The translations under genes and the position numbers were made by a program. DNA of 64,000 nt from Typha latifolia (taxonomy: Eukaryota; Streptophyta; Magnoliopsida; Poales; Typhaceae), in NCBI GenBank assembly GCA_019914945.1, contig CM034101.1, positions 1,871,188 to 1,935,187 on the forward strand. The letters run 5' to 3'. Positions 10,810 to 23,878 of this stretch are shown piece by piece (position 1 is the first letter of the stretch; the number at the start of each line of letters is the position of its first letter). The notes beneath the pieces were generated by a model, which saw only the letters and a program-made list of their open reading frames with translations, had not been told where the DNA came from and did no database searches.

Positions 10810-12571
10810 ATGGGAAGTTTCCTTTCTTTCATCTCCAAGAAGAGAGCAATTCTCCCCATTGAGACATCCTTTAGTCTTCCCTCCCCACTACCATCTTGGC
10901 CATCAGGTAATTAATATTAATCAACCAACTTATGATCGATTCATGCACTCCATAATAAATTAGTTTTAGCTAAAGTTTTTGAGTTAATCCTACATAGGTG
11001 GTGGATTTGCCAAGGGAAGTATAAGCCTTGGAGATGAACTAGAAGTATGCCAAGTTTCTACGTTCAGCAAGGTGTGGGCTACCCATGAAGGAGGCCAGGA
11101 TGATCTTGGAGCAACCTTCTTCAACCCTTCACCTCTCCCCAGTGGCTACTCCATGCTTGGTTGCTATGCTCAGCCCAACAACCAGCCTCTCTTCGGCTGG
11201 GTCCTCGTCGGGAGAGACACCGCCAACGGATGCGGCGGCGACGGCGGCAGCGGCGCGCTCGCTATGCCTGTAGATTATACTCTCGTTTGGAGCAGCGAGT
11301 CCTCGAGTGTTAAACAAGACGGGCATGGCTACTTCTGGCTACCGACGCCGCCTGAAGGTTATAAGGCGGTGGGTGTCGTCGTCACGGCAGCACCGGAGAA
11401 GCCGTCGGTCGACCAAGTCCGCTGCGTTCGCGCCGATCTCACCGAGGAATCCGAGAACGACGCGGCGATATGGAACAGTGACAAGGATGGATTCAGTGTC
11501 AATGGCGTTAGGCCATCAACTAGAGGAATACAAGCACTTGGTGTGTTGGTTGGAACCTTCATTGCTCAAGCTAGTAATTCTCCAAAGCTTTCATCTTTAG
11601 CTTGTTTGAAGAATACTAGCTCCAACTTCACAAGTTGCATGCCTAACCTTAGCCAAATTGAGGCTATATTCCAAGCTTACTCCCCTTGGGTCTACTTACA
11701 CCCGGATGAGCCCTTCTTTCCCTCCTCAGTCAGCTGGTTCTTTGACAATGGAGCTCTTCTTTACCAGAAAGGCAACCAAAATCCGACCAAGATCTCCTCC
11801 GATGGCTCGAATCTCCCGCAAGGCGGCTCGAACGACGGCAACTATTGGATAGACCTCCCGGTCGACGGTGCCCAGAAAGAGAAGGTCAAGAAAGGCGATC
11901 TCTCGACGGCGAAGGTCTACCTCCATATAAAACCGATGCTCGGCGCGACGTTCACCGACGTCGCCGTGTGGATCTTCTACCCCTTCAATGGAGCTGCGAG
12001 GGCTAAGGTGGAGTTCATCAACGTCTCACTAGGGAGGATAGGAGAGCATGTGGGTGATTGGGAGCACGTAACACTTAGGATTAGCAACTTTAATGGTGAA
12101 TTATGGAGGGTCTACTTCTCTGAGCATAGCTCAGGGAGGTGGGTGGATGCATCACAAGTGGAGTTTGAAGAGGGGAACAAGCCTGTCACGTATGCTTCGC
12201 TGCATGGGCATGCATTATACGCAAAGGAAGGGCTAGTTCTGCAAGGCAACTCAAAGTTGGGAATTGGCATAAGAAATGATACCAAAAAAGGTAGCAAGAT
12301 GGATACAGGAGAGAGGTTTGAGGTGGCGGCGGCCGAGTACTTGGGGTCGGCGATCCCCGGCGAGCCGGCATGGCTGGACTATGAGAGGGAGTGGGGGCCA
12401 AAGATAAGCTATAATATTGCAGATGAGCTCAAGAAAGTGGAGAGGTTTCTACCCAAGAGGATTAGGAGTGCATTGGAGAAGTTGATTTCTAGTCTTCCTG
12501 ATGAGGTGCTTGGAGAGGAAGGGCCTACTGGGCCAAAGGGGAAGAACAATTGGAATATGGATGAGAATTAA
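10810..12571 (+). CDS. Vps62/DUF946 family protein
   Basis: A two-exon gene: 10810-10906 and 10998-12571, GT-AG intron, 556 residues. It matches the plant Vps62 family (Pfam PF06101, formerly DUF946), whose plant members are about 550 residues. The biochemical role is not established; the name comes from a yeast vacuolar-sorting phenotype. Visible conserved blocks are FSKVWATHEGGQDDLGATFF near the N-terminus, WVLVGRD, WLPTPPEGYKAVG, YSPWVYLHPDEPFFPSSVSW in the middle, and the strongly conserved GEHVGDWEHVTLRISNFNGE and FSEHSSGRW region. There is no signal peptide or membrane segment, so it is probably cytosolic or peripheral. The start ATG opens a short exon (MGSFLSFISKKRA) and its frame joins the main exon exactly. 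Downstream it is tail-to-tail with PTC52 copy A. Confidence 0.88.
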
Positions 12572-13433
12572 TTATTAGACCACCATTGTTAATTAATTTG
12601 TTGTTACTTGTATTTGAACAATTTATTTTCCAACTCCATTGTAAATGTTGGAATTTGTATCCTCCTCATCCTAACAATATTGAAGGCAGTCTGGATTTGG
12701 AACAAACATGCTGATGAAGAAAACAATGGTAGTATATATATATTTTTTAAAGTTAATATATTTTCCTTTTCTTGCATAGTTGACTTGCGATGAATTCGAT
12801 GTGAATGCATGCCGTCTTGACTAATTCCTCTGGTAGAGTCGATTCCTTTTGTTAATCCATCTTGCACTTTTATTAGCATATGCATTAGTATATCTTTCTT
12901 TAAAGGGCAATTAATTCTTTTTTCATCGAGCAGTACTTGAAATAACCTCGCAAAAATTTATTAATTCACTTAATATTCACTATATTCTCTTTCTGGTTCA
13001 ATTCCACAAAAGAGGATATGAATCAGCCATGAACTCACTAAACAATGTTTGTCCATTTGTGACAATGTGTTGTGATCTTAAAAGATATTGACTATCCTTG
13101 TAGCCTTCAATCAATCTGTATGGCAGTATTCCAGTGGTTTGACAAGTTGTACTTCAGTACTCAACTGCAAATGGTAAAGAGAGAATTACAACAAATCAAT
13201 CAAACTATTCTCTTCACCATCAGGCAAAAGCAAGTTGAAACTCTATAGAGTGCTAATTTAAGATTGACACTACTTGAACTACAAGACTAGTATACCACAT
13301 AAGCATAATAGCAGCCGTATAATACCATTGAGTAGTAGACAGTGTGCAATGCTTGTTTATGTGCATATGTAAGATAAACAGCTAACTTACTTCAATAATG
13401 CAGGTATGCAGATACTCTTCACTACTAGAGTAA
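12572..13433. other. Intergenic region between Vps62 and PTC52 copy A
   Basis: Convergent 3' flanks of the Vps62-like gene (+) and PTC52 copy A (-). From about 13343 rightward the sequence is homologous to 19606 onward, so the left edge of the tandem duplication lies here. No gene is seen. Confidence 0.65.
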
Positions 13434-16400
13434 TCATTTGAAAGCATGGTTGTAATCGTGGAAATAGAAGTTCTTCTTGATGAAATGAGATAGCCACTGC
13501 GACGTCATGAAACACAACACAGCCATCGAGATTAATGCAGTTCTTGTGATGGCCGATGTAAAGCTATGCTTGGCAGCTGCAACAACTCCAATTAAGGATA
13601 GCGATACGACTTGCAGAGAAACCTTCAGGACTTTCAGGCCTTTTAATGCGGCACTGCAGCTACTACATTGCGCGACGTGAGACCAGTATCTAAAAGAAAC
13701 ATCAGGGAAGAGTACTAACTCAGATTGCTTAAAACATGTTATACAAGCTAACAATACAGAACATATAATAACCAGATGGCAGATTAGACTACTTGAAAAT
13801 GCTTACTGAATGGAGAATAATACCTTTGCGGACAACGTGGTAAAAACAGATTCTAACAAAAGGCAGCTGAAGAAAATGTTTGCATCTTAAATAGTAAAGA
13901 GATTTTTTTATGGACAATGGAATGAATTCAAAATGTATTGGGACTTGTAGGTATGTCTAGCATCTTAAAAATTTCTGCATGGATGCACAATCTGGCATTC
14001 CATCAGAATCAATTTTCGAGTAGACTGGACCTCTACTGATAGATAAATGCCTTCTTCTAAAGCGAAGCTAAGTATCTTCATTTCCATGTGATCTTGTACA
14101 CCCTACCCTCGATCAGCCTTTCCCCATATATTTGGAACTGTTTGGAACGTCAGTTAGAACAATGGCGTATTCAACACTAGAAGAAATCACTACATACTAC
14201 GTGTTGGTCATGTATAAGCATTTATATATGCATCTAGAATACTTGTCACAATTTGAGAAATTGTTTAGTGGACACTTTGAGTTCCTCAACAGTCAACGGT
14301 GGAATGGATAAGAATAATATTCTCTTTGCATTAGCTTACCTGTCCATAAGCTGTTCCTTGGGAGGAGTCGGTGGAAGGTACTCAGTATCGATTGTCCCCC
14401 AATCTACCTGATAATTTGAGTATTTCCTTAACCAGTTTCTGAAGGCAATAACCATGCTATCTGACTTTGTTGGCACATAACAAGCTTTCTGCCAATTAGA
14501 AAGGCCAGCTTTGGCAATCTTACGCTCCTGCAAAGGAACTATTAGTTAGCAAAACCAAAAGGAGAGAATATCTTCCATGCAACCGCTGGCACTAAAAGGA
14601 CATTACAGCAATCTAATCATGCTTGATATTATCTCCAAACAGACATGACATATGACAAAGTAGCTCCATGCTTATACATGGAAATGAAATTAATCATATA
14701 CAACAAGAAATCATGTCCCTAGGCTGATGATATCTGTCAAGGAATCATGTTCCTGGGCATCAATGGTATCATACCGAGAGATATCCTGCTTCATACCTAT
14801 CCAGTTTCAAGCCCTCATGTAGATTAAGAAGAATATTTAATATATTAAAAAGGATAAATTCATTGACTAATGCCTGCGGTTGCAAAACGTCCGATTCAGA
14901 TCAGAGGCCAAAAAACCACAAAAGCTGGATGCTGTCATTATGATACACAGGAAATTTCTAGAAGTAATATACCCAAAAGTTAAAAAAAAAACCCTAAAGA
15001 GTTTACAGAACATTCTAGATAACTTTTTATAATTCCAGAGAACGGTAAAAGGAATATGATTGTTGTAGTTCAGAGAATTTAAAAAAGCTGTTAGCCTATA
15101 ACCAATTTGGTCAATGTTGTGCACATATAGCTTGAGAAGGGCTCATCCACTAAGGATTTGCTAAGCACAAAAGAGGACTTTGGTCACCATGTATGACTGT
15201 CGGTTGTCCAAACAAGTTGAAGTAAATGGATCTGCACTTGATAGTTGTATCATTTATTGAGAAGTGATATGCAACATTATCTTCCATATGAGAATCGACT
15301 AATCGATTACTGAACAAGAATTCACAATCTAGATACAAATAGAAGTATGACACATTCAAGCTTACTTGCAAAAAGCCACTTTTGATTCTCTAAACTAATG
15401 CAGTAAATCTATGTATAGCTAGAGTGCACAGTGGCGGATCCCACCATGAAATTGATGATAGAATGCCTCTTAGTATTTGGATAAGTGATAGAATACCTCT
15501 ATGTAGTAGCATAACTTTTCTAGTTCAAAAAGTATGAGATAAATTCTCAAACTATTGAAAAGGATGATGATGCTACCTCGATATGTAGAAGATAAAGGTC
15601 TGAATCCAAAATAAGATTTTGTCCCACATGATATATCCACCGTGGAACAAATCTGTCTACCCAAACTGCAAAGTTCCTTTGGAATGCATAAATAAGTCTG
15701 CTTCTTCCAGGACTAACTGGAATACACATGAATATGAGAATAAATCTACGTTGTTTCTGGTGGGTTTCAGCTGAAATCTCCTGAATCAGAAGTTAGATGT
15801 CAAAATGAAGGAAATTAATTGAGCACCATATCCTATTAGCCAAATGAGTAATTACATCTTGGGGTTTAACAGGTTTATCATTTGATCCTGCACCATAGAT
15901 TAGGCATGGAGCTACGAACTTAAAATAGCCTAAATCCTGCTTTGAAAGGAAGCCACTTTTACTTGATTCCTCGATTTTCATATTTATAGGTCCACCTCCT
16001 TCTCGATCAACTTCAGCTGTGTAAGAATAATATCAGTTAATGATTTTTAGTAAATGAATTCTGTTAAGAAATATAGGATAATCCAGAAGGCACTGATACA
16101 GTTGAACATTTCACATTACAGAATCTTGTGTTATGTGCTTAGATTAACAACAAATTAAGATGAGCCAATATAGCAAGTAATTCTGTTGAGACTACGAAGA
16201 AGATAGTGAAAGGTACGTATCTGCCAGGCTCCACACGCCTCCGAGCCCCCAGTATTCCACGATGTGCATAGGGAACATGAGCTGGGTCCATAAGGTTCTC
16301 TACCAGAACTTCGTAACTGAAATGTCAATCTAGTATTGTCAATGCCCATTTCAGGCCATAAATGAAAGGCATATTCTTGAGTCTTAATGACTGCAGATGA

Positions 16401-18562
16401 AAACCCCTGCAGTTGGTACTTAATACTGCATAAACTCAATGGCAAAAAATGGTCTGCATTGGAGACCTACATGATTAGTTTGACAGAGTTGTTATTAAAA
16501 ATCACGTGATAAACAGCTTTGAGTTAACAGCATTTCCAAGCAGTTGATTCACAAGTACATCAGGCTATCCTATGTCCACAGCGTTACAAGTCAAGTTGGG
16601 TTTTCAGGAAATCATGTTTTCAAAACTTTAAACAAAAGATATCAAAGTACAAGCAAGAAACAAATAAATGATACAATTAGCGGAAAAAAACTGGTGAAAA
16701 ATAATGAATACTTCCTGAGGCTTAATAGCTTTGATTTCTGTGCATCTGAAACTCCATGCAGAAGTAAACTTATCCAATCATGTTTCCCAATAAGTAAACA
16801 AAAAGTGAACATACCTAGCATACTGCTTACTTTCATACTTATCTAGAGATGAATGAAAAATTTCACCCAACAAAGAAAGGGAAAAAAATATTATTCTGCT
16901 AAACTTCCTATAAGAATAGTTGCATGAAGAACCACTGAATATGCATAAAATCTGTTTCAAAACATTCTTGGAGCTCTTACAATTAACTCTTCAGTCTTGC
17001 AGATTGTTAAAGCACAATCAAGGGTGTGAGTTCATTCATAATCATCAAGATACACTGTTTTGTGGGTCCATATAGTGGCTGCATAGAATGCTAATTTACA
17101 CCATCCAATTCCTTTGTTAGGAAACATATGTACTTCAATGATGTATGTTCTTACTAAAGGGGTTTCACCCTAACATACAGCAGCTATATGCAACAAGAGC
17201 ATGGTGAAATGACAAAAAGAGTACCAATAAACAAAATTTCCAGGACTTAGTAGTATATCTCTGTGTTCGAAAGAGAAATGTCAAATTTGACAACAGCATT
17301 CATAAACATTTTCTATAGTAATTCTATGCAAGAGTAACACAGGATGACTTTTACCCATATAGAATTTCTCTTATCCCCGTGGTACATGTGTATGATGGGT
17401 CATCCATCTCTGGAATGAATGGAGGTCTTTTCTTCTCTATAATATCTTTGTACTGAGGATCAGCGTTAGGCCAAAACCATACAACTTTATTCTGTTCAAT
17501 ACTAGGATAAACAGCTACACAAGCCTTATTGTTCGTATGAACCTGCATTTATCAAAATAAATAGAGGTATTGTGTGAGTACAGTTTCCTAAACATATGAC
17601 GATTCATACTTGCTTATGTGCTCCAATGACAGTAATATATACAAAAAAATATATAGAAAGAGATTAGGTTTTAGTTAGCCTTGACCAGCTCCAATTGAAA
17701 GTGGTTAGCACCTAGCAACTTCCAAGTTGTAAACCACAGGGAATCACAGCCCTCATTTATTCAAATCACTAAAGCCGTAAAAACTATTTTCAGGCCCAAA
17801 TTTTACACTTTTCACATCAATGATCTATATCCTGGTACAGCCTATCATCCTTATGGTATCCTTCGCACTAACTGGTGCTTTGGTGCAAGACACTCTCATG
17901 AATTTATATCTTTTAAGTAAATCGCAGAGAGAAACCACTAATTAAACAGAAACCAAAGAAAAAAAAGTCAAATTGGATATTTCCCGCGAAACATAACGAC
18001 GCAAATCGGACAGACTCACCGGCGGTCCACTTGCCGGCGCCTGGGGGATGTACTTGCAACTCCCGTTCCCATCGAAGCACCATCCGTGGTAGACGCACTG
18101 GAGACGGCCCCAGGGGTCGACGCGTCCCTCTGAGAGCGGCGCGAGGCGGTGGGGGCACCGGTCGTCGAACACCTGCCACTTCCCCGCGGCCCGGTCCCAC
18201 CACACCACGAGGTCGAGCCCCATCACCGTCTTCGCGTGCGGGGCGCGCTTGTCGAGGTCGGCGACCAGGGCTACCGGGTACCATTGGGAGTACCAGTCGA
18301 ACTTGCCCTCGTCTGCGGCGTCGAACGGTGACGCGGCGGCGTCGGTGGTGGTGGTGAAGGAGGAGGAGGAGGAGGAGGAGGCAGTGGCAGAGGGACGGGA
18401 AATGACAATGTGAGATCGGGTGGGAGAAGAGGAGGACGAGAGATAGGTTCTTTGAGGAAGGAGGCGGCGATGAGGAGGGAAGGGAGATAAAGGGATGGTG
18501 AACGGAAGAGAGGAAGAAGTGGAAACGAGATGGGAGGAAGGGAGGAAGAGGAGAGCTGCCAT
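13434..18562 (-). CDS. PTC52: PTC52 / ACD1-like Rieske oxygenase, copy A
   Basis: A plastid Rieske-type mononuclear iron oxygenase. PTC52 (ACD1-like) is reported at the chloroplast inner envelope and linked to protochlorophyllide and pPORA import. Seven exons on the minus strand: 18562-18020, 17542-17355, 16316-16237, 16016-15856, 15780-15577, 14527-14340, 13689-13434; they join in frame into 539 residues, the usual length. A Ser/Thr-rich transit peptide covers about residues 1-75. The Rieske 2Fe-2S ligands are C136, H138, C156 and H159. The iron site reads [12 protein letters not shown] (N251, D254, H257, H262). A CSSC redox motif and a hydrophobic membrane segment lie in the last exon before the FHD-like C-terminus. 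TIC55, PAO and CAO were considered; the C-terminal WSHV-CSSC-WLSHFI layout favours PTC52. The exon 3 donor is weak. Copy B lies just upstream. Confidence 0.9.
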
Positions 18563-19732
18563 GATTGCTGATGGAAGAAGGGGGGAATGGATTGGAGTAG
18601 CGTAGTATAGAGTAGCGCACGCAACGTGAGGATGGGAAGACGACAGTTGGTTGGACTTTGCAAGCCGCTCAGGTTTAAACTTATATTAACAATTTATTCC
18701 TCTTTTATTTATTAGGTAAAAAATTAATAAGTATTTGACCAAATACTTTGGACAACAAACTTATTTTTAACACTGGTTAAACTATTTTTATAACTCCTAT
18801 AACTTTAAAAATATTAGTGCCTCGGAGCAATTTATTTTATATATAAACTATTTTCTGAGAAAGCACTTTTTTTTTAATGTATAAACTATTGTCTGAGATA
18901 GTGAATTACTTTATATATAAATTAGTGAAAATGATAAAATAACAGAGTGCCATTATATTAGCAAAGAATTTAAAATAGTGTCGCACTTTGGTAATTATTT
19001 TTCCCTGTAAAAGTATTTTAGTTAAATACTTATTTTAAATCCACCCACTTAATTTACAATTATTAGTTAGAAAATTAGATTTTTTTTTTTCGTTTTATTT
19101 GATTAGTGATAGAGTAAATTATAAAATGTAAGACTAACTCAGAAAATAAATAAAAATAAGAGATAGTCATAGCTAGAACTTTTAAACAATAATCCATTTC
19201 CACATAGACTACTTATTTTATTTTTGTGATATATTTACAACCACTTACTTATATAAATTCTTTAAAATACCCCTGCAGTTAATTATCCGTTAGATTTATT
19301 TCATTTAAAATGACATATGCACAGAATTCTTCTTTCCTTTATGCTAGTTTTATCTTGATTTGGTCTGTAGACTTGCTTATTATCTGTTTTATGTGATAAT
19401 ATAACGATTCTTATAAATTGATAATCTCTGTCATCTATATAGTGACACTCAAAAGTGGTAGATCTAAAAATTTTGGTGCCTTATTTTGATTGATTTGTTG
19501 AACAGAAGGAGAATTAACAGAAATTATAGGAACACATATCTTCTATATGCCAAATTAACGTTGTCTAATATACAACTTGGTTTATAAGGAAACATTATAA
19601 ACCAATGTGCAATGCTTGTTTATGTACATAAGTAAGATAAACAGCTAGACTTACATCAATAATGCAGGAATGTCTGGAATGCTCGAAAGAGAACTGCTCA
19701 TAGTTTAGAAAGGAAGCCCTTCAACAGAGTAA
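18563..19732. other. Intergenic region between the PTC52 copies, with duplication junction and eS28 intron relic
   Basis: The left part is the PTC52 copy A promoter region and AT-rich filler. A stretch at 19033-19070 matches 24167-24207 upstream of eS28. About 19320-19593 matches the first intron of the eS28 gene (about 24510-24779), including the shared string cactcaaaagtggtaga and an ending cttggtttataa. From 19606 the sequence instead matches 13343 onward, the 3' flank of copy A. The eS28 promoter and first exon equivalents are missing or replaced in this copy. Confidence 0.75.
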
Positions 19733-22700
19733 TCATTTAAAAGCATGGTTGTAATCATGGAAATAGAAGTTCTTCTTGATGAAATGAGATAGCCACTGAG
19801 AAGTCACGAAACACAACACAGCTGCTGAGACTACTGCAGTTCTTGTGATGGCTGATGTAAACCTATGTTTGGCAGCTGCAACAACTCCAATTAAGGCTAG
19901 TGAGACGACTTGCAGAGAAACCTTAAGCACCTTCAGACCTTTTAATGCTGCTAGACAGCTACTACATTGCGCGACGTGAGACCAGTACCTAAATGAAACA
20001 TCATGGAAGAGTACTAAGTTACATTGCTTCATAGATGTTGAATAAGGTTACCTGATGGCAGACTGGACTACTTGAAAAATGTTAATTGAATGAAGAATTA
20101 TAATACCTTTGCAGAGAATGTGGTGAAAAGAGATAATATCGAAAGGTAGCTGAAGGAACTGTTTGTGTTTACGTAATAAAGTGATTTGATTTTTCTATAG
20201 AAAATAGTTTGGCATTATAGGTAAACCAAATATTTTAATTTCCATGTCATCTTGTACAGCCTACCCTTGATTGGCCTTTTTCCATATATTTAGCATTGTT
20301 TGGTACATCAGGTAGAAAAGTCCTTACTAACAGTAGAAGGCATCACTACATACTGTACTAAATGTATAAAGTATTTATGTATATACTAGTCCCAATTTGA
20401 GAAATTGTATATTGCGCAGTTTAAGTTCCTCAAAAGTGATGTTCCATAGGAGGACATTCTCTTTGCATAAGCTTACCTGTCCATAAGCTGTTCCTTAGGA
20501 GGAGCCGGTGGAAGGTATTCACTAGTGATGTTCCTCCAATCAACCTGATAATTTGAGTATTTTCTTAACCAGTTTCTGATGGCAATAACCATACCATCTG
20601 ACTTTGTCGGCAAATAACAGGCTTTCTGCCAATTAGGAAGGCCAGCTTTGGCAATCCTACGCTCCTGCAAAGAAACTATTTCATGAAACCGCTGGCATCA
20701 AAAGGACATTACAGCAATCTAGTCGGGTTTGATGATATCTCCAGAAAGACATGACATATGACAATATAGCATTAATACTCCATGCTTGGACATGAAAATG
20801 AAAGTGATCATATCCGACAGGCATGTCCATAGATTGTAAGATCTCTGTCAAGGAATCATGTTCTTGGGCAACCTAGTTCATTTACAGTGTCATTATCATA
20901 AACACGAAAGTTCTAGAAGTAATATACACAAGTAAAACAACAGTTAAGAAATTACAAAGCCTTCTAGATGACTTTTTATAATTCCAGAGAAGAGTAAAAG
21001 GAATATAATTGTTGTTATCAGCAATGAAATTTAACTAAGCCGTTATCCTGGAATCAATTCGGTCAAAGTTGGGCACATATAGCTTGAGAAAGGTTCATCC
21101 ACCAGGATTTGCTAAGCACTATTAAAATTTGGCCACCATGTATGAACGTCAGTTGCCCAAACAAGTTGAAGTGGATCTGGATTGATAATTGTATCATTTA
21201 TTGGGAAATACTATGCAACATCATTAATCAATCTTCCATATGAGAATTGAGTATAACATGATAACACAATCTAGGTAGGAATAGAAAAATATGGCACATT
21301 AGCTTACTTACAGAAAGCCATTTTTAATTCTGTAAACCAATGCAGTAAATCTATGTATCACTAAAATCTACAGTGACAGATCCCACCATGAAATTGGTGA
21401 TAGAATGCCTCTTAGTATTTGGATCTGTGAGGTGTAGGTAGCATGACTTTTCTAGTTCAAGAAGTATAAGATAAACTCCCAAACTATTGAAAAGGGTGAT
21501 GAATTTACCTCTATATGTAGAAGATAAAGGTCTGAATCCAAAATAAGATTTTGTCCCACATGGTAGATCCACCGGGGAACAAATCGGTCTACCCAAACTG
21601 CAAAGTTCCTTTGGAGTGCATAAATAAGTCTGCTTCTTCCAGGACTAACTGGAATACACATGAATATGAGAAGAAATCTACGTTGTTTCTGGTGGGCTTC
21701 AGCTGGTCTCTCCTGAGTCAGAAGATAGATGTCAAAATTAAGGAAAATAAGTGAGTGACATATCCAATTAGCCAAATGAGTTATTACATCTTTGGGTTTA
21801 ATAGGTTTATCATTTGATCTTGGACCGTAAAATAGGCATGGAGCTACGAAACTAAAGTATTTTAAATTCTGCTTTGCAAGGAAGCCACTTTTACTTGATT
21901 CCTCTATTGTTATATCTACAGGTCCACCTCCTTCTCGATCAGCTTCAGCTGTGTAAGAATATTATCAGTTAGTGATTTTTTAGAAGATGAATTAAGTTAA
22001 GAAATATAGCTGAACATGATATAGCTGAACATCTCACTCTGTGCTTAGATTACCAATACAGCAAGGAATTTGTTAAGACTACGAAGAAGATAATGAAAGG
22101 TACATATCTGCCGGGCTCCACACGCCTCGGAACCTTCATTATTCCATAATGTGCATAGGGAACATGAGCTGGGTCCATGAGGTTTTCTATCAGAACTTCA
22201 TAACTGAAATGTCAATTCAGTATTGTCACTGCCCATTTCAGGTCATAAGTGAAAGAGACATAATGACTTGAGTCAAAACTCTTAGTGACTGCAGGTGAAA
22301 ATTGCTGCAGCTTGGTGAGCAAAAAATACAGGCATACAACACAACCTCAGTGGCAAAAAGGTTTGCACTGGAGACCTACATGAGCAGTTTGACAGATCGG
22401 CTGTATCATCATCAAGTGAAAATCAGCTCGAGTTAACAGGCATTTGCAAGCAGTTGATTTGTGAGTACAACAGGCTGGGCTTTTTAATAATCATGTTTTC
22501 AGAACTTTCAGCAAAATATACCAAAAGTACAAGGAAGAATCAAATAAATTAATGCTGCAATTAGGGAGAAAAACCAGTGAAAAATGTGAATTTGCAGAGC
22601 ATACTGCATGATTTTGAGGTCATACTTGTCTAGAGATGAATGAAAATTTCCAACAACAAAGGGGTGGGGGGGAATCTGATCCTGATAAATTTCCCACAAA

Positions 22701-23878
22701 TCGTTGCACAAAGAACCATGGAATATGTATAAAATATGTTTCAGAAAATATTAATTATAGCTGTTGCTGTAAACTATTCAATCTTGCATATTGCTAAAGC
22801 ACAATCAAACCTGTGTTCTTCATTCATAATGCTCCTTTTAGAAGTATATGGCTATGTTTGAAAGATCAAAATGGAAGCAGAATAACATGGGATAACATTT
22901 ACCCATATGGAAGTTCTCTTATTCCCATGGTGCATGTGTATGATGGGTCATCCAACTCTGGAATGAATGGAGGTCTTTTCCTCTCTATAATATCTTTGTA
23001 CTGGGGATCAGTGCTAGGCCAAAACCATACAACTTTATTCTGTTCAATACTAGGATAAACAGCTGCGCAAGCCTTGTTGCTTGTATGAACCTGCACTTAT
23101 GAAAATAAATAGAGTGGTATTGTGTGAGTACAATTTCCTCATCATATGGCAATTCATACTTGCTTATATGCTCAAATGACAGGGATATAATAAATATTAG
23201 GTTTTAATTAGCAATCGAAAGTGGTTTACGCCTAGAAACTTCCAAATTGCAAGTTTGCAAGCCATTAATGACTAAAGCGAGCAAGCAAGAAAGAAGTCAA
23301 ATTGGGAATTTCCCGCGAAGCAAATCGGACAGACTCACCGGCGGTCCAATCGCCGGCGCCTGGGGGATGTACTTGCAACTCCCGTTCCCATCGAAACACC
23401 AGCCGTGGTAGACGCACTGGAGGTGGCCCCGGGGATCGATGCGGCCCTCCGAGAGAGGCGCGAGGCGGTGGGGGCACCGGTCGTCGAATACCTGCCACTT
23501 CCCCGCGGCCCGGTCCCACCACACCACAAGGTCCAGCCCCATCACCATCTTCGCGTGCGGGGCGCGCTTGTCGAGGTCGGCGACCGGGGCCACCGGGTAC
23601 CACTGGGAGTACCAGTCGAACTTGCCCTCATCGGCGTCGTCGAACGGTATGGCAGCGGTTTCAGTGGTGGTTGTGGTGGCGGTGGTGGAGGAGGAGGAGG
23701 AGGTGGCCGAGAGATGGGAGATGTGAATACGGGTTCCGGAGGAGGAGGAGGAGGAGAGATGGGTTCTTAGACGAAGGAGGCGGCGATGAGGAAGGAAAGG
23801 AGATGAGAGGATGGTGATAGGAAGGGAGGAAGAAGTGGGGAGGAGATGGGAGGAAGGGAGGAATAGGAGAGCTGCCAT
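19733..23878 (-). CDS. PTC52: PTC52 / ACD1-like Rieske oxygenase, copy B
   Basis: The paralogue of copy A with the same seven-exon structure: 23878-23339, 23090-22903, 22203-22124, 21948-21788, 21712-21509, 20664-20477, 19988-19733. It is intact and gives 538 residues. Five of the internal exons are the same length in both copies and only exon 1 differs, by one codon. The Rieske cysteine/histidine motif (CPHRLAPL and CVYHGW), the [12 protein letters not shown] iron site and the CSSC pair are kept. After the last iron-site His it reads YGIMKVPR, whereas copy A reads RGILGARR; copy B looks closer to Arabidopsis PTC52 as I recall it. Introns are shorter than in copy A. It is divergently arranged with eS28, sharing an upstream region of under 0.5 kb. 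Both copies appear functional. Confidence 0.9.

Noticed and set aside
11129..11326. Antisense and alternate-frame ORFs over the Vps62-like gene
   Set aside because: The long in-frame Vps62 coding sequence explains the region.
18031..18357. Open frames antisense to PTC52 exon 1 (also 23302-23817)
   Set aside because: They are Arg/Gly/Pro-rich shadows of a GC-rich coding exon on the other strand, with no family resemblance.
13434..18562. PTC52 copy A as PAO, CAO or TIC55
   Set aside because: The C-terminal layout (WSHV...CSSC then WLSHFI and an acidic HDYNHA-type end) matches ACD1-like/PTC52 as I recall it.
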